From the NCBI RefSeq assembly GCF_963675165.1, contig NC_087392.1:3679442-3743441 (forward strand): a DNA stretch of 64,000 nt. The letters are read 5' to 3'. This document shows, piece after piece, positions 36,146-46,206 of the stretch (the stretch's first letter is position 1; every line of letters begins with the position of its first letter). The position numbers were made by a program, and so were the translations under genes. Source of the DNA: Halichondria panicea. Taxonomy: Eukaryota > Porifera > Demospongiae > Suberitida > Halichondriidae. The notes below the pieces were generated by a model, which searched no databases, was not told the DNA's origin, and saw only the letters and a program-made list of their open reading frames with translations.

Positions 36146-38763
36146 AATATTTTGCGCATGAAAAACATAATTTCCCAATGAGCCAAATCAGTAGAAATGT
36201 TGCGATCTAACTATTGCATTCTGGTAAGGATCGTGTGTCACACCAGTACCATTATAGTGCGATTTTAGTTCTATGTTTATTAATGCTCGCAAAACATTCT
36301 AGTAATATTATGGTACTCATGTCTATTAATAACCATGCTTTCTATCAAGTTACATGTACATTGTAGTTATATCATGGTGAACTATTAGACTAAGTACTGT
36401 ATGGCAGTATGTATAGGCTGCCGCAGAAAGTTTCTAGGTAGCACCAGGAGTACATTAGTGTGATTTGATTGGGAAATGAGTATTAGTTAATGCATGTACA
36501 GTGTATAGAGGGGTTTACAACAGCTAGTAATGTAACTCAGTGGCATAGGCAGAGAGGTTGTATCTGGGCGTGTCTATAGCGACGGTAAAGTGTGCAGTGA
36601 AACATGCGTAAATGTCTAGCACTGAAAATACAACTACAAAGAAAGATAATAATAGTAGTATGCTATCTATGTCCAAGTAGATCGAGCCAATAGGCTTCCA
36701 GGTTCATTGTCTGCAGTAACTGGTAGCACAGTAGGGAACCACACAAAGCGTCCCTTCCTTCAAACCGAGTTGACATGCAGCTTGGACTTGATGCTCATCG
36801 AGAGAGGCCTTCTTGTTTTGACACAGCTTGATAGCTATCACCTAAATCTAGTACCTAGCTATAGCTATAGCTATAGACTACTTTCTTCAAGAGATAATTT
36901 GTAACATGGGGCTATTTTGTGATTTCGAAACCAGACGTATATGTTTTGTTTTACTATAGTCATGGAATTTGTTAAATCTTAATCCACACCCATATACAGT
37001 CTTCCCAGGTCAAGTTGGCTACCTATAGCGTTGTTTAGAGACAACTCGGCCTGGACAACGGCTAGGGTTTCATACAGAGGAGTGAAAGGGGAGTACCTTG
37101 GGATTTCTTCCCCTAGAAATAGGAATGAATGTTGTCATAAAAAAATGTGGTGTTTTACAATAGAGGAATTTATAGCTATAATTTTCCTACAATCTCATTA
37201 ACTATATAACTAGAGCACTGAAGTGCAAACCCTTGGCGTTAATTTGAGGTTTAGTGAGTCTACAGTCTCGAGTCAAAGCCGCTTGTACATCTAGGTCAAC
37301 GTGGCAGGTTCGAGCTTTTTAGCTTTTTAGCTTTTGCTCGCTTTTATTCGACAATGAAGCTTTAACATCAAAATCTGCCAAATTTAAAACTTCTACCTTC
37401 TTAAAACACATAATTTCAGTGCAAAGTCAACAATTCATATCTTCCTCCATGTTTTCCTATACATAGAAGATGTAAATTGTTGTGGGGATGCTCCAATAGC
37501 ATCACTGGCTCAGCTCTCAAGTAATGTGGAATCACAGATAGAAGTCGAGAGAGAAACTGTTGTATCATGGTGGAATCACAATAGCAGTTTCCTTTCGGGA
37601 CAAGGGTAATCTTGGACAGTCCTAACCAATTCGGGACAGCTGGCACCTATGTGCCTCATGCTGCATGAGGCCTGATTCATAGAATGACATGGTGCAGTGT
37701 GATGGCTGTGAGACCAGTGGTATACTACTGTACATGCATGAAACGTGTGTGTGTGAGGAGAGCTGCATTCAGTAACTGGCACTGCATAGACTGTGAAGAC
37801 CATAGAAGACTGTATTGGTGTATTTTGAGAATGCACTGTCACATAATGTTACCGCTGTTGCGCTGTTAATGGGGGGCCTAAAATGTTAAAATTATAGGCC
37901 CAGGGGGGCCCAATCTCATGGGGGGCCTAAAGTTTTATGACACCGGCTGTGTTGAAACGTGACCAAACAGTTAAAAATAAATTTAACTAAACTTTTTACA
38001 CGCATGCAGGGTAAATCCTGATGACTGGACATGGCACATGAGGATTCAAGGACAATTTTGCACCTACTGTAATAATCTACTTTTTATGACATTCTTTTTA
38101 TATCATCTTCCTCCATTCCTGGATAAGCAATTGGTTCTACATGTATAATTTACAACAGAACTAACACACCAAAAAAATACATGTTAGCATTTTAGCATTT
38201 GAGTGTTCTCAATGCACTATACATGGTACCGGCTGTGTTGAAACGTGACCAAACAGAATTTAACGAAACTTTTTACACGCATGCAGGGTAAACCCTGATG
38301 ACTGGACATGGCACATGAGGATTCAAGGACAATTTTGCACCTACTGTAATAATCTATGTTAGCATTTAACTCAGGAGCCCAATTAAGAGTCAATCTAGCA
38401 TTCCAGAGGAGAACAAAGCTTGTACAAGAGCAAGACTTTTGATTGTAAAAGTCTTGCTCTTGCATGTACTAGCCTCGATGTCATGAGCGGCTTGTTTTCG
38501 AGGTCACTGTGTAGCTGGCTTTGAGACTTGTATCTCTGCTTCTGAGCAAAATTGGCAAAAATAAAATTTGACCCCCCCTGAAAAATAACGTTTTAAACTG
38601 ATAGACACTAAAAACTAGGCTTGAAGTAGTCTGCAAGAGAAGTTTGGATAAATCCAATTAGTGACCTTAATTAGCTAAGGTCAAGTGGTTCCAGCCTCCT
38701 CTGATGGCATTCCAAATAAGCAAAACCTCGAGAACAAAGCTTTGTATCACTCTGGCTTTGTAT
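36146..38763. other. Intergenic region with repeats and a PHD-finger relic
   Basis: No intact gene seen. A direct duplication of about 130 bp (37942-38080 and 38228-38355, both containing ACCGGCTGTGTTGAAACGTG) is present. A hairpin lies at 38425-38462 with 16-bp arms (CAAGAGCAAGACTTTT) and a 6-nt loop. The zinc-finger relic at 37684-37808 is listed separately. Confidence 0.45.
37684..37808 (+). pseudogene. Frameshifted PHD-finger fragment
   Basis: One frame reads DMVQCDGCE, then MHETCVCEE; another frame just downstream reads NWHCIDCEDH. Together these are the cysteine and histidine positions of the second half of a PHD zinc finger, interrupted by a stop and a frame change. It may derive from a host gene or a transposon that carried a PHD finger. 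Confidence 0.4.
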
Positions 38764-38821
38764 TAGCCTCGATTCCAGGCCGATTAAAATACGTATTTTA
38801 ATCGGCCTTGAATCGAGGCTA
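38764..38821. repeat. 58-bp near-perfect palindrome
   Basis: TAGCCTCGATTCCAGGCCG at the left and CGGCCTTGAATCGAGGCTA at the right pair with a single mismatch and no loop, with AAAATACGTATTTT in the middle. Shorter relatives lie at 19574-19611, 39633 and 57971-58010. Confidence 0.8.
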
Positions 38822-38830
38822 GCTTTGTAT

Positions 38831-39611
38831 CAGAGGAGGTCGGACATCACTTGAACTTTCACTAATTATGACCTTTTAATGACATTCCAGGCCAAATTGC
38901 TTTTCGTTTTTGCTGACTCAGCAGTAGCGTCTACTGTATACTTATGTTAGTCTCTATTTTAGCCGCCCTCTAAAAGTTGGGCAGCCTAATCGTATTATAG
39001 AGGGCGACCGATTCATGAGACAATATTTCTGCACGCGGTTTCTGTCGCTGAATCTGTTGACAGCTACCCTATCAGCACATAATAGCCATCAGGGGCGTAG
39101 GCAGGAATTTGAGGAAGGGGGGCTGAGCTGTTCGTGCCAGAAACTACTTGGCGCGGAGCGCCGAAAATTCCGGTGACCAGGAGCCACACCCCCTAATTAA
39201 TGACTCATTGCGCATGTGCAAGAAATAGCCACACCTTGCTTCAATTAATAATACTGCTAAAGCTAGCTAGCTAGCCCTAGCCGTAGCTAGCTAGCTTAGT
39301 TGCACTAAAGAATCAAAGTTACTAGTATAGTATAGCTAGCTCTTGGACATGCTGTTTGTCTGCCACTAATCTATACCAGTAATTCCCAGGCTGAAGACTC
39401 ATCAGAGAAGGTGGGGCTCTTAGTGTAGTTTTTGCAGAGAAAGGGGGGGCTCCAGCCCCCAAAGCCCTCCCCCTCCCTACGCCCCTGGCCATACTAGCTA
39501 GATCCAGTCATGTTCTACTGCTGAGTCAGCAAAAACGAAAAGCAATTTGGCCTGGAATGTCATTAAAAGGTCATAATTAGTGAAAGTTCAAGCGATGTCC
39601 GACCTCCTCTG
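38831..39611. mobile_element. MULE-like element with perfect 9-bp target duplication
   Basis: The 781-bp element has inverted repeats of about 95 bp: CAGAGGAGGTCGGACATC at the left, and its reverse complement ending CGACCTCCTCTG at the right. Both ends continue through CACTAATTATGACCTTTTAA and TTTTTGCTGACTCAGCAGTA. The target duplication GCTTTGTAT is at 38822-38830 and 39612-39620. A second element (39090-39487) is nested inside. No transposase. Confidence 0.8.
39090..39487. mobile_element. Nested MITE with CAGGGGCGTAGG ends, 5-bp target duplication
   Basis: The 398-bp element with ends CAGGGGCGTAGG and CCTACGCCCCTG is flanked by GCCAT at 39085-39089 and 39488-39492. It is inserted into the MULE-like element and is therefore younger than it. 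Confidence 0.75.
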
Positions 39612-39658
39612 GCTTTGTATCAACCTCTGGCTTAGCCTCGATCCCAGGCCGCTTTGTA

Positions 39659-39712
39659 TAGACTGGAAACCACTCCCTTTGCTCTGGGAGAAGGGGAGTG
39701 GTTTCCAGTCTA
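39659..39712. repeat. Hairpin, 19-bp arms
   Basis: TAGACTGGAAACCACTCCC pairs with GGGAGTGGTTTCCAGTCTA-like sequence across a loop of about 15 nt. It lies about 100 bp before the AFG1-like start codon. Confidence 0.6.
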
Positions 39713-39817
39713 AGTCATATCTATGTCGATGTCTAGCTAGCTAGCTATAATAAAGTAGCTATAGAGAGTTTAATCTAGAGTTTAATAGGTTGTAGAATCT
39801 AGTCTACTTTATTTAAT

Positions 39818-41944
39818 ATGTTGAGACCGATCAAACACCTCGTTCTTACCAGAAAAAGGACACAAAAATGTTTGACACATTTTCTTTTGAGCACTAGATC
39901 TACAGTAAAGTTGCCAAGCACTTCAGGTAACCCAGAACTGTACAGTGATGTGCCCAGCATTTTTGAATTAATGACTATAATTATTCAAAACACAAATTTG
40001 CTTTTTTATATGTACTAGTAAACTAGGCATATTAAGAAACTAGGCGTATTAAGAAACTAGGCAGGGCATAAGAGGTGGTTCTTTTTGGGTTTAATACTGA
40101 TCAACCATTACCATTGATCGACCCATAAATACAATAGTACTAGATACTTCCTCTTGTATCTATGATCGACCAGGCTCATCCCTAATACTGTGATAGTTAT
40201 CAAGTTACTATTGTATTCTGCAATGATAGATAAGTAATACGACTGTACAGGAGTCTATCAAAAGCACTACGATATTCTCAGTGAGTACGAGGCTCTGGTG
40301 GCTGCCGAGGAACTACAATACAATAGTCAACAAGTGAAGGTGGTCAAAGAACTAAAACGTCTTCAAGAGAGACTGTATGACTACCAACCATACAAACAAG
40401 GCTTCATGGACAGGGTAAAAATGTTGCTTTATTAGTTAGATGTAAGTCTATTCAATTATCTTTTTTTCGTGCAGCTGTTTGGTTCACGGAATAAAGTGAA
40501 AAAAATGCAGGGGATGTATATGCATGGCTCAGTAGGTGAGCTGTAAATAATGTTTGGAGTTGATCGACACAAGAATATCGAATGAAAAATAGTCTTTCAG
40601 AAGGGTTTAATAAATTTAATGTTTCTTTGCAGGAGCTGGGAAGACAATGTTGATGGATCTGTTCTTTAAAACTGTGCATGTTGAACAGAAGCGACGTGTG
40701 CACTTTAACAAGTTCATGAGAACTGTTCATGACAGTAAGCTATTAACTTAATAGCTACGTAAGGTTAATTACTTAGTTTTCATCTAGAAATTGTGCTAGT
40801 TAAATGCGTTGTAAATTAATACAGAAATTCACCATTTTAAGAAGAACGTATCGTCTGATCGTGATAGGAGAGTACCATACGATCCTATAAGCCCAGTTGC
40901 CATGGATATAGCGGCTGATGCCCACCTCCTCTGCTTTGATGAATTCCAGGTGACAGATATTGGTGATGCCATGATTCTAAAGAGGCTGTTCACTGCCCTG
41001 TTGAATGCAGGAGTGGTGGTAGTGGCTACCTCCAATAGACAACCCGATGGTGAGTGGCATTATAGTGTTGTTGCGATAGTCGTTGCCTTTACTAGCCATG
41101 CTAATTTGCACTTAGTGCCTCTTTACGTACGTATTCAGCCAATAACGAATCCTATGAACCTAAACTTATATCTGTCCCCCTATGCCATAGCCTGTATGTT
41201 ATGTGTGCGTTAATTACTACTATAATTGTTAAGTATGATGGTCTATTGGTACCGTATATCTTGTAATTATCCCAGACACTTTTCTGGGAAATGTTTGTTG
41301 TTCTAATACAGCTGGCTCATGTATCTAGACAATACCTTGATACGTTCCAAGCAACGTACGTAGCTTTATAGCTAGCAAGAGTTGTGCAGGTAGATAGCTT
41401 GAGGATAGATAGCTAGTGCAACTGTTCAGTCACACACTGTACTACAGGTTAAACTTAGCTAGCTCCCATGCAGCTGCATGCCTGTTCTAATTATCCACGT
41501 GCGCTATTCCAATTTAACTCGGACAATTTCCGAAGTACTGTCCTATCAATTTATTTATTTACAGTATATTATAGACAGGATCAGCTAAAGCTGTGCAGTA
41601 GCTAATAGTTCACTATAATCTATCTGTCTATTATCTATAAGTAAAAGTGGTGACCAGTTTCTTTGAAAGCTAGTATTCTTGATCCAGATTTGTACAAACA
41701 TGGTCTACAGAGGAGCAACTTCCTCCCCTTCATCAAGGTTCTGAAGGACCACTGTGCTATTTTTGAGCTGGCCTCGGATATAGACTACAGACGTACCGTC
41801 ATGGCAGCCACTGAGGGTAAAGTTTACCTTTCGTGAGTTATCACTATTATCAGGAGTACATTCATGCACTCGTGCTAATAATTTATGTATAGATTAATAA
41901 TTATGCCTCGAGATGTAGCCGCCATGAGGGATACGGTAAAGCTG

Positions 41945-41994
<50 letters not shown>

Positions 41995-44900
41995 TGTGTG
42001 TTTGTGTGTCTTGTGTCTGTATTCCAGTTGTAACTACTCAACGGTTGCAATGCAACAAATTCCACATTTTCTTGGATTTTTACTCGTGTATTTGCAAACT
42101 AAAGCTTCTTTCTCTTGAGTTTAATATAGCTAATTTTACTTACAGTGAAGGCTGTTTCAGAATCTTTCATAGCATCATCTGTTCGCACAAACTTTCTATT
42201 CAACTTATGAGTGTTAGTCTTGCTAAAGTGCTAGCTGTTTGTTAGCTACAAGAGTCAGAAAAGAGCTGCAAAGCTGCATGCATGTACAGTCAGAAGCAGC
42301 CCTTGTGAACTTTGACCTCATTGCAGATCCACCCCTTTTTTAATTACCGTATATGCTTGATCAGGAGCCGCGGCTACTAAATGTTTCATTTTGCTGGAAA
42401 AGGAGGCTACAATTCGAGAGAGGTCACTGTTCAAGAGCAGCGTTTACTAGCTCCAGCTAATTATGCCTCGGTGCGCATGCGCAAGCGAGGTATACGGTTG
42501 TGTGTCTGTGTGTGTGTGTAGACTAGCTGTTACAGCTGCTCAAGGATCAATGAAGTGCAAGTAAGAGTTCTATAGGCTTCTAGTCATTTTCTTGGATTCA
42601 TATTTGTGGATTTGCAAAATAAAGCTTCGTTCTCGAGTTATGCCTAGTTTTGCTTACCCATTGCAGCATTTTCAGAAGAGTCCGTAGCAAAACTTGTTCA
42701 CCAAGTGTTGCTACTCTACTTAGTAGTTAGCTCTGCACTAGAACGCTAGCTATTGGTAGCTGCATGAGTGAGAAGAGAGCTGCAAGGCTCTGCTGACTTG
42801 CAGCCATTAATTTTAGACTTGAACTTTTGGCATCGATCGTTTTTAACAACAATAATCGTCGATCATTACCCACTCTTTAAGTTTCCCTGTGATTCTGGAT
42901 TTTGCATACAATAAAATTAAAAATGTTCGTTATGATAATTATAAGCTAGCTATTAGTAGCTTTATGTTATGTAGCTTTGGCACCTCCACCGAGGCATCAG
43001 CACCCGCGGTGCTTTCATTCAGTTTGCCATCAAAAGTTATTTTCACGTTCATAAAAACTTGAACTCTGTGAAGCACTAACAAGCTGCTACCTGTACCTAG
43101 TAGCTACGTACATGTAGCTAGCTGCTAGTATTAATAATTTTTTTGGCTGCCACGTGCAGAAGTGCTAGAGTCAAAGTTCACTGAGGCTACTATTTGAGAG
43201 CGGCTACCATTTGGCTGGCAAGGGGGGCTACTATTTGAGTGCGGCCTTTATACAAGAGCGGCCTCTGGTCGAGCATATACGGTATTCATTAACACTCTTG
43301 AGAGAAAGCAAAACATGGCGAGAGGCATTAGCACAGCGCAGCTTGCAACACTTGTTACTCATGCAAGAGCAGTACAGCACAAAGGCATAACGTAATAACC
43401 TACTTATTACTGATTGTCTAATGACAATGCACTCAAAAATGCAATGCAAGCTAATAGGGTGGTGGGTGGTGCTTTAGGTTGAATCGGTCTGCATCCTGTG
43501 TAATGTCAATATCCAGGTATATTGACCACATCCCTGGTGATAATCAATATACCACCCTGTATTTACAACAGTAGTACAACCCTTTGATGTCTGACCACAA
43601 TGAACAAGAAAATTAATACTCGTTTGGTGGTTAGTTGTTGCCAATTACTAGAGTGTTTTACGAGCATTAAACATAGCTAATTTTGGAGTGTTGATCACTT
43701 TGCAAAAATCTATACCGGTGCTTTTATGGTTACGATCTTTGCCAAAACGCAAAAGTTAGATCACAAAGTGTCGACTTTTCTGCTGATTTGGCTCATTCGC
43801 AAAGCTTTTTCACGCACAAAAACATTATAATAATACATATGGTAATTAATTCTAATACCAATACTGTAGTTCACACAGTTAGGTATAGAGTACTGCATGT
43901 GATTATAATAAAGCTTAAGTTTTTGTTTTGTAGGCCCAACACCATAGAAGCTAATGCCACACTTGTCCAAGTGTTCGAGAAATTGGCCCGTGAACAAGGA
44001 GCAAGTAAGTAACTTTGCGTATTCTATTGTAGATATTTCAAGTACTGTAAACATTGGTTTGATCGCTGAGGATTTTAAGCCTTTCATATAATATCTATAC
44101 TGGCTATTTCCATAAATTACATACTTTACGGAGTACTTACTTTGTACGGTGCACTTTTGCTACATTATGACCACTGAAGTCCTCTTTCTTACAGCTCCTA
44201 GTAGAAGAGAACTAGAATTCCTCGGTCGTAAGCTGGTAGTCCCTCAAGCAGCAGGAACTCTTGCATTTTTCACTTTCAATGACCTTTGCTCTAATCCTCT
44301 CAGTGCTGTGGATTACCTAGAGCTGTGTGAAAACTTTGACACTGTGTTCATTCAAGATATTCCGCAACTAACCATTAGCACGAGAACTGAGGCTAGACGG
44401 TTCATTACAATGATTGACAACTTTTATGATCGCTGTGTGAAAATTGTTTGCACAGCTGAGGTACAGCCAGAAAATTTATTCAGAGCAAAACTGGCGACTG
44501 CTAAAGAAAGTGAAGAGTTTAGAATACTAGCAGATGATCTATCAATTGAAGAGGTACGTGAAAGTACAAAAAGACAGTGATGATTGAACTTCATCGTATA
44601 ATTATAAGAGGTGCATGTATATGTATCAGTGGATTAATGGCTGATTTAAACTCGTTCCCAAGCCGATTTTCAAACATTTAATTAGAGAAAAAACAGTCTG
44701 GGACCGAGGCTATGGCTGATTATTATACTGTTGGTGTATGTCAATAAGTATCAGCTAGCCCCTAACTACATTTACAATTTCACAATGAACGCTTACAATT
44801 AAATAATGTGTATGTACGTACGAGTAATAACAATGGCTGTCATGTCTTTTGGTCTGCCATGCAGGGAACACAAGACTACGAGGCCAGCATTTTCACTGGT

Positions 44901-44999
44901 GAAGATGAGATCTTCTCATTTGAGCGAGCAGTGTCACGTCTAATGGAGATGCAGGGGAAAGAATACTGGAACTCTGACATTAAAACACACCTTCAGTAG
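39818..44999 (+). CDS. AFG1L: AFG1-like mitochondrial ATPase
   Basis: AFG1L (LACE1) is a mitochondrial AAA+-type ATPase involved in quality control of inner-membrane respiratory proteins. Nine exons in phase, 1371 nt, 456 aa (human about 480): 39818-39926, 40251-40414, 40475-40535, 40633-40734, 40825-41049, 41688-41832, 43934-44004, 44195-44553 and 44865-44999. Residues 1-36 are Arg/Lys/Ser/Thr-rich with no acid, as in a mitochondrial presequence. Walker A is HGSVGAGKT (108-116), Walker B is [11 protein letters not shown] with Asp184 and Glu185, and the conserved [17 protein letters not shown] stretch spans an exon join. Exon 6 ends at TTTC|GTGAGT, which gives KVYLSP in phase; the upstream GGTAAA donor would not. 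Intron 6 (2.1 kb) is filled with nested mobile elements. Confidence 0.92.
41946..42009. repeat. (GT)n microsatellite
   Basis: About thirty GT units with two TTTGTG interruptions. The Val/Cys-repeat reading frames here are artefacts of the repeat. Confidence 0.95.
42347..43282. mobile_element. Mariner-type element (TA-flanked) with CCGTATATGCT ends
   Basis: CCGTATATGCTTGATCAGG at the left and CGAGCATATACGG at the right, with TA at 42345-42346 and 43283-43284. Inside, a further repeat (about 42464-43010, between two copies of GCCTCGGTG) matches, in reverse, the insertion at 55710-56231. Confidence 0.6.
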
Positions 45000-46206
45000 T
45001 AACAAGCAGGTCAATCTCTCATGGTGTGTGTGCTAGGCAAATCTGTTTTTACAACAATATTTATTACATGTACATGTCATACCAGTACATGCCATGCATG
45101 AAACCAATGAAACTGGACAATAGCGCATGCATGCATTCTGGACCTCACACAGTGACATTGTAGGTTGCATGTTGTGTTGAAATAATTATAGTAGTGTATT
45201 AAGTAAGTAGATCTATATGTACTCTGCAGAACTCATAATAAGTGCTATTTGTACTCTTATACCATTTTGCACAGAATAATTATACATGCGCGTGTTGTCC
45301 CACTAAAATGAAACAGTACGTAGTCAATAATGGGCGTGGCACCTAACTCTATCCCTAACCCAAACCTAACTAATTATTAACCTTCATTTCCGGTTGTTTC
45401 GTTTTAGTGGGACTACATAATGATGGGCATAAAAGTAAAGTTGTACACAGTATGAATTTACCTCGTGCTTTGACTAAGTACATGTACAGTATAAAACCTT
45501 ATCAGCGTCCTAGAGTTCGATGGGTGATAGTGAGATGTGATGTAACTACCATGTCAAATCCGTCCTCGCGGTTAGTATAGCTATAGTATGACTAACACCT
45601 ACTCATACAAGTCTCAGGGGCGGACCACTGCATGACGGAAGGGCCAGGCCCAAGAAAAGGCATCACCGGTTAATTATTGCTCGATAATTAGCTATAATTA
45701 TGTTTTATAGACAGCTGAACATTCCTTAATTTAAAGTGGTTTCTTATTATGTAGGTGATGGACCGTACTTATATTATGAAGCTTTCCCTGTTAACCAGTA
45801 TGTTGCTCAGATAATCATGCATATCTAGAGTGATGGAGCTAGTGTCGTGAGTGCTACGTTCTCTTAAAATGCCGCGCTCGTGAGACACGCCATTGAACTC
45901 TGAATTTATAACTCTCCTATAATTATTCACATTAATTGTCATCATCACTTTATTGATATACAGTGTACCAAAACCGCGAAAGTGAAATGTTAATTTTTTA
46001 TAGAGTTATGGATAGTCGACAGTAATTATAAAAACAGATAAAAGTCTGATTTGGCTCATTCGCAAAGGTTTTTCACACGCTAGTAATACAGTATTGTGCA
46101 ATTTTACTATTGCATAGTCATGCAGAGTCAGTAAAAACTATAGACACATGCATGAATGTAGAGTATATAGTCAGCAATCAGTTATATAGTGTTGTGTTCC
46201 CCTGCA
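45000..46206. other. Convergent intergenic region, no gene seen
   Basis: It separates the 3' ends of AFG1L and the minus-strand ABCG gene. AT-rich; a short inverted pair (CCCACTAAAATGAAACA at 45299 and GTTTCGTTTTAGTGGGAC at 45397) marks a possible MITE of about 115 bp. A lone CAGGGGCGGACC end at about 45616 has no partner. Confidence 0.4.

Larger units (their letters stand above)
41902..43328. mobile_element. Element with ATGCCTCGAG ends, carrying nested insertions
   Basis: It starts ATGCCTCGAGATGTAGCCGCC and ends GGCGAGAGGCAT. A shorter relative in the same orientation is at 60196-60788, sharing GGTTGCAATGC, CATCATCTG-TCGCACAAACT and GTTAGCTACAAGAGTCAG. The extra length here is explained by the nested element at 42347-43282. 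It includes a GT microsatellite at 41946-42009. It occupies AFG1L intron 6. Confidence 0.6.

Noticed and set aside
41817-41832. GGTAAA at 41817 as the AFG1L exon 6 donor
   Set aside because: The next donor, TTTC|GTGAGT, gives the conserved KVYLSP and joins exon 7 in phase; the earlier one does not.
41946-42009. Valine/cysteine-repeat protein
   Set aside because: Translation of a GT microsatellite.
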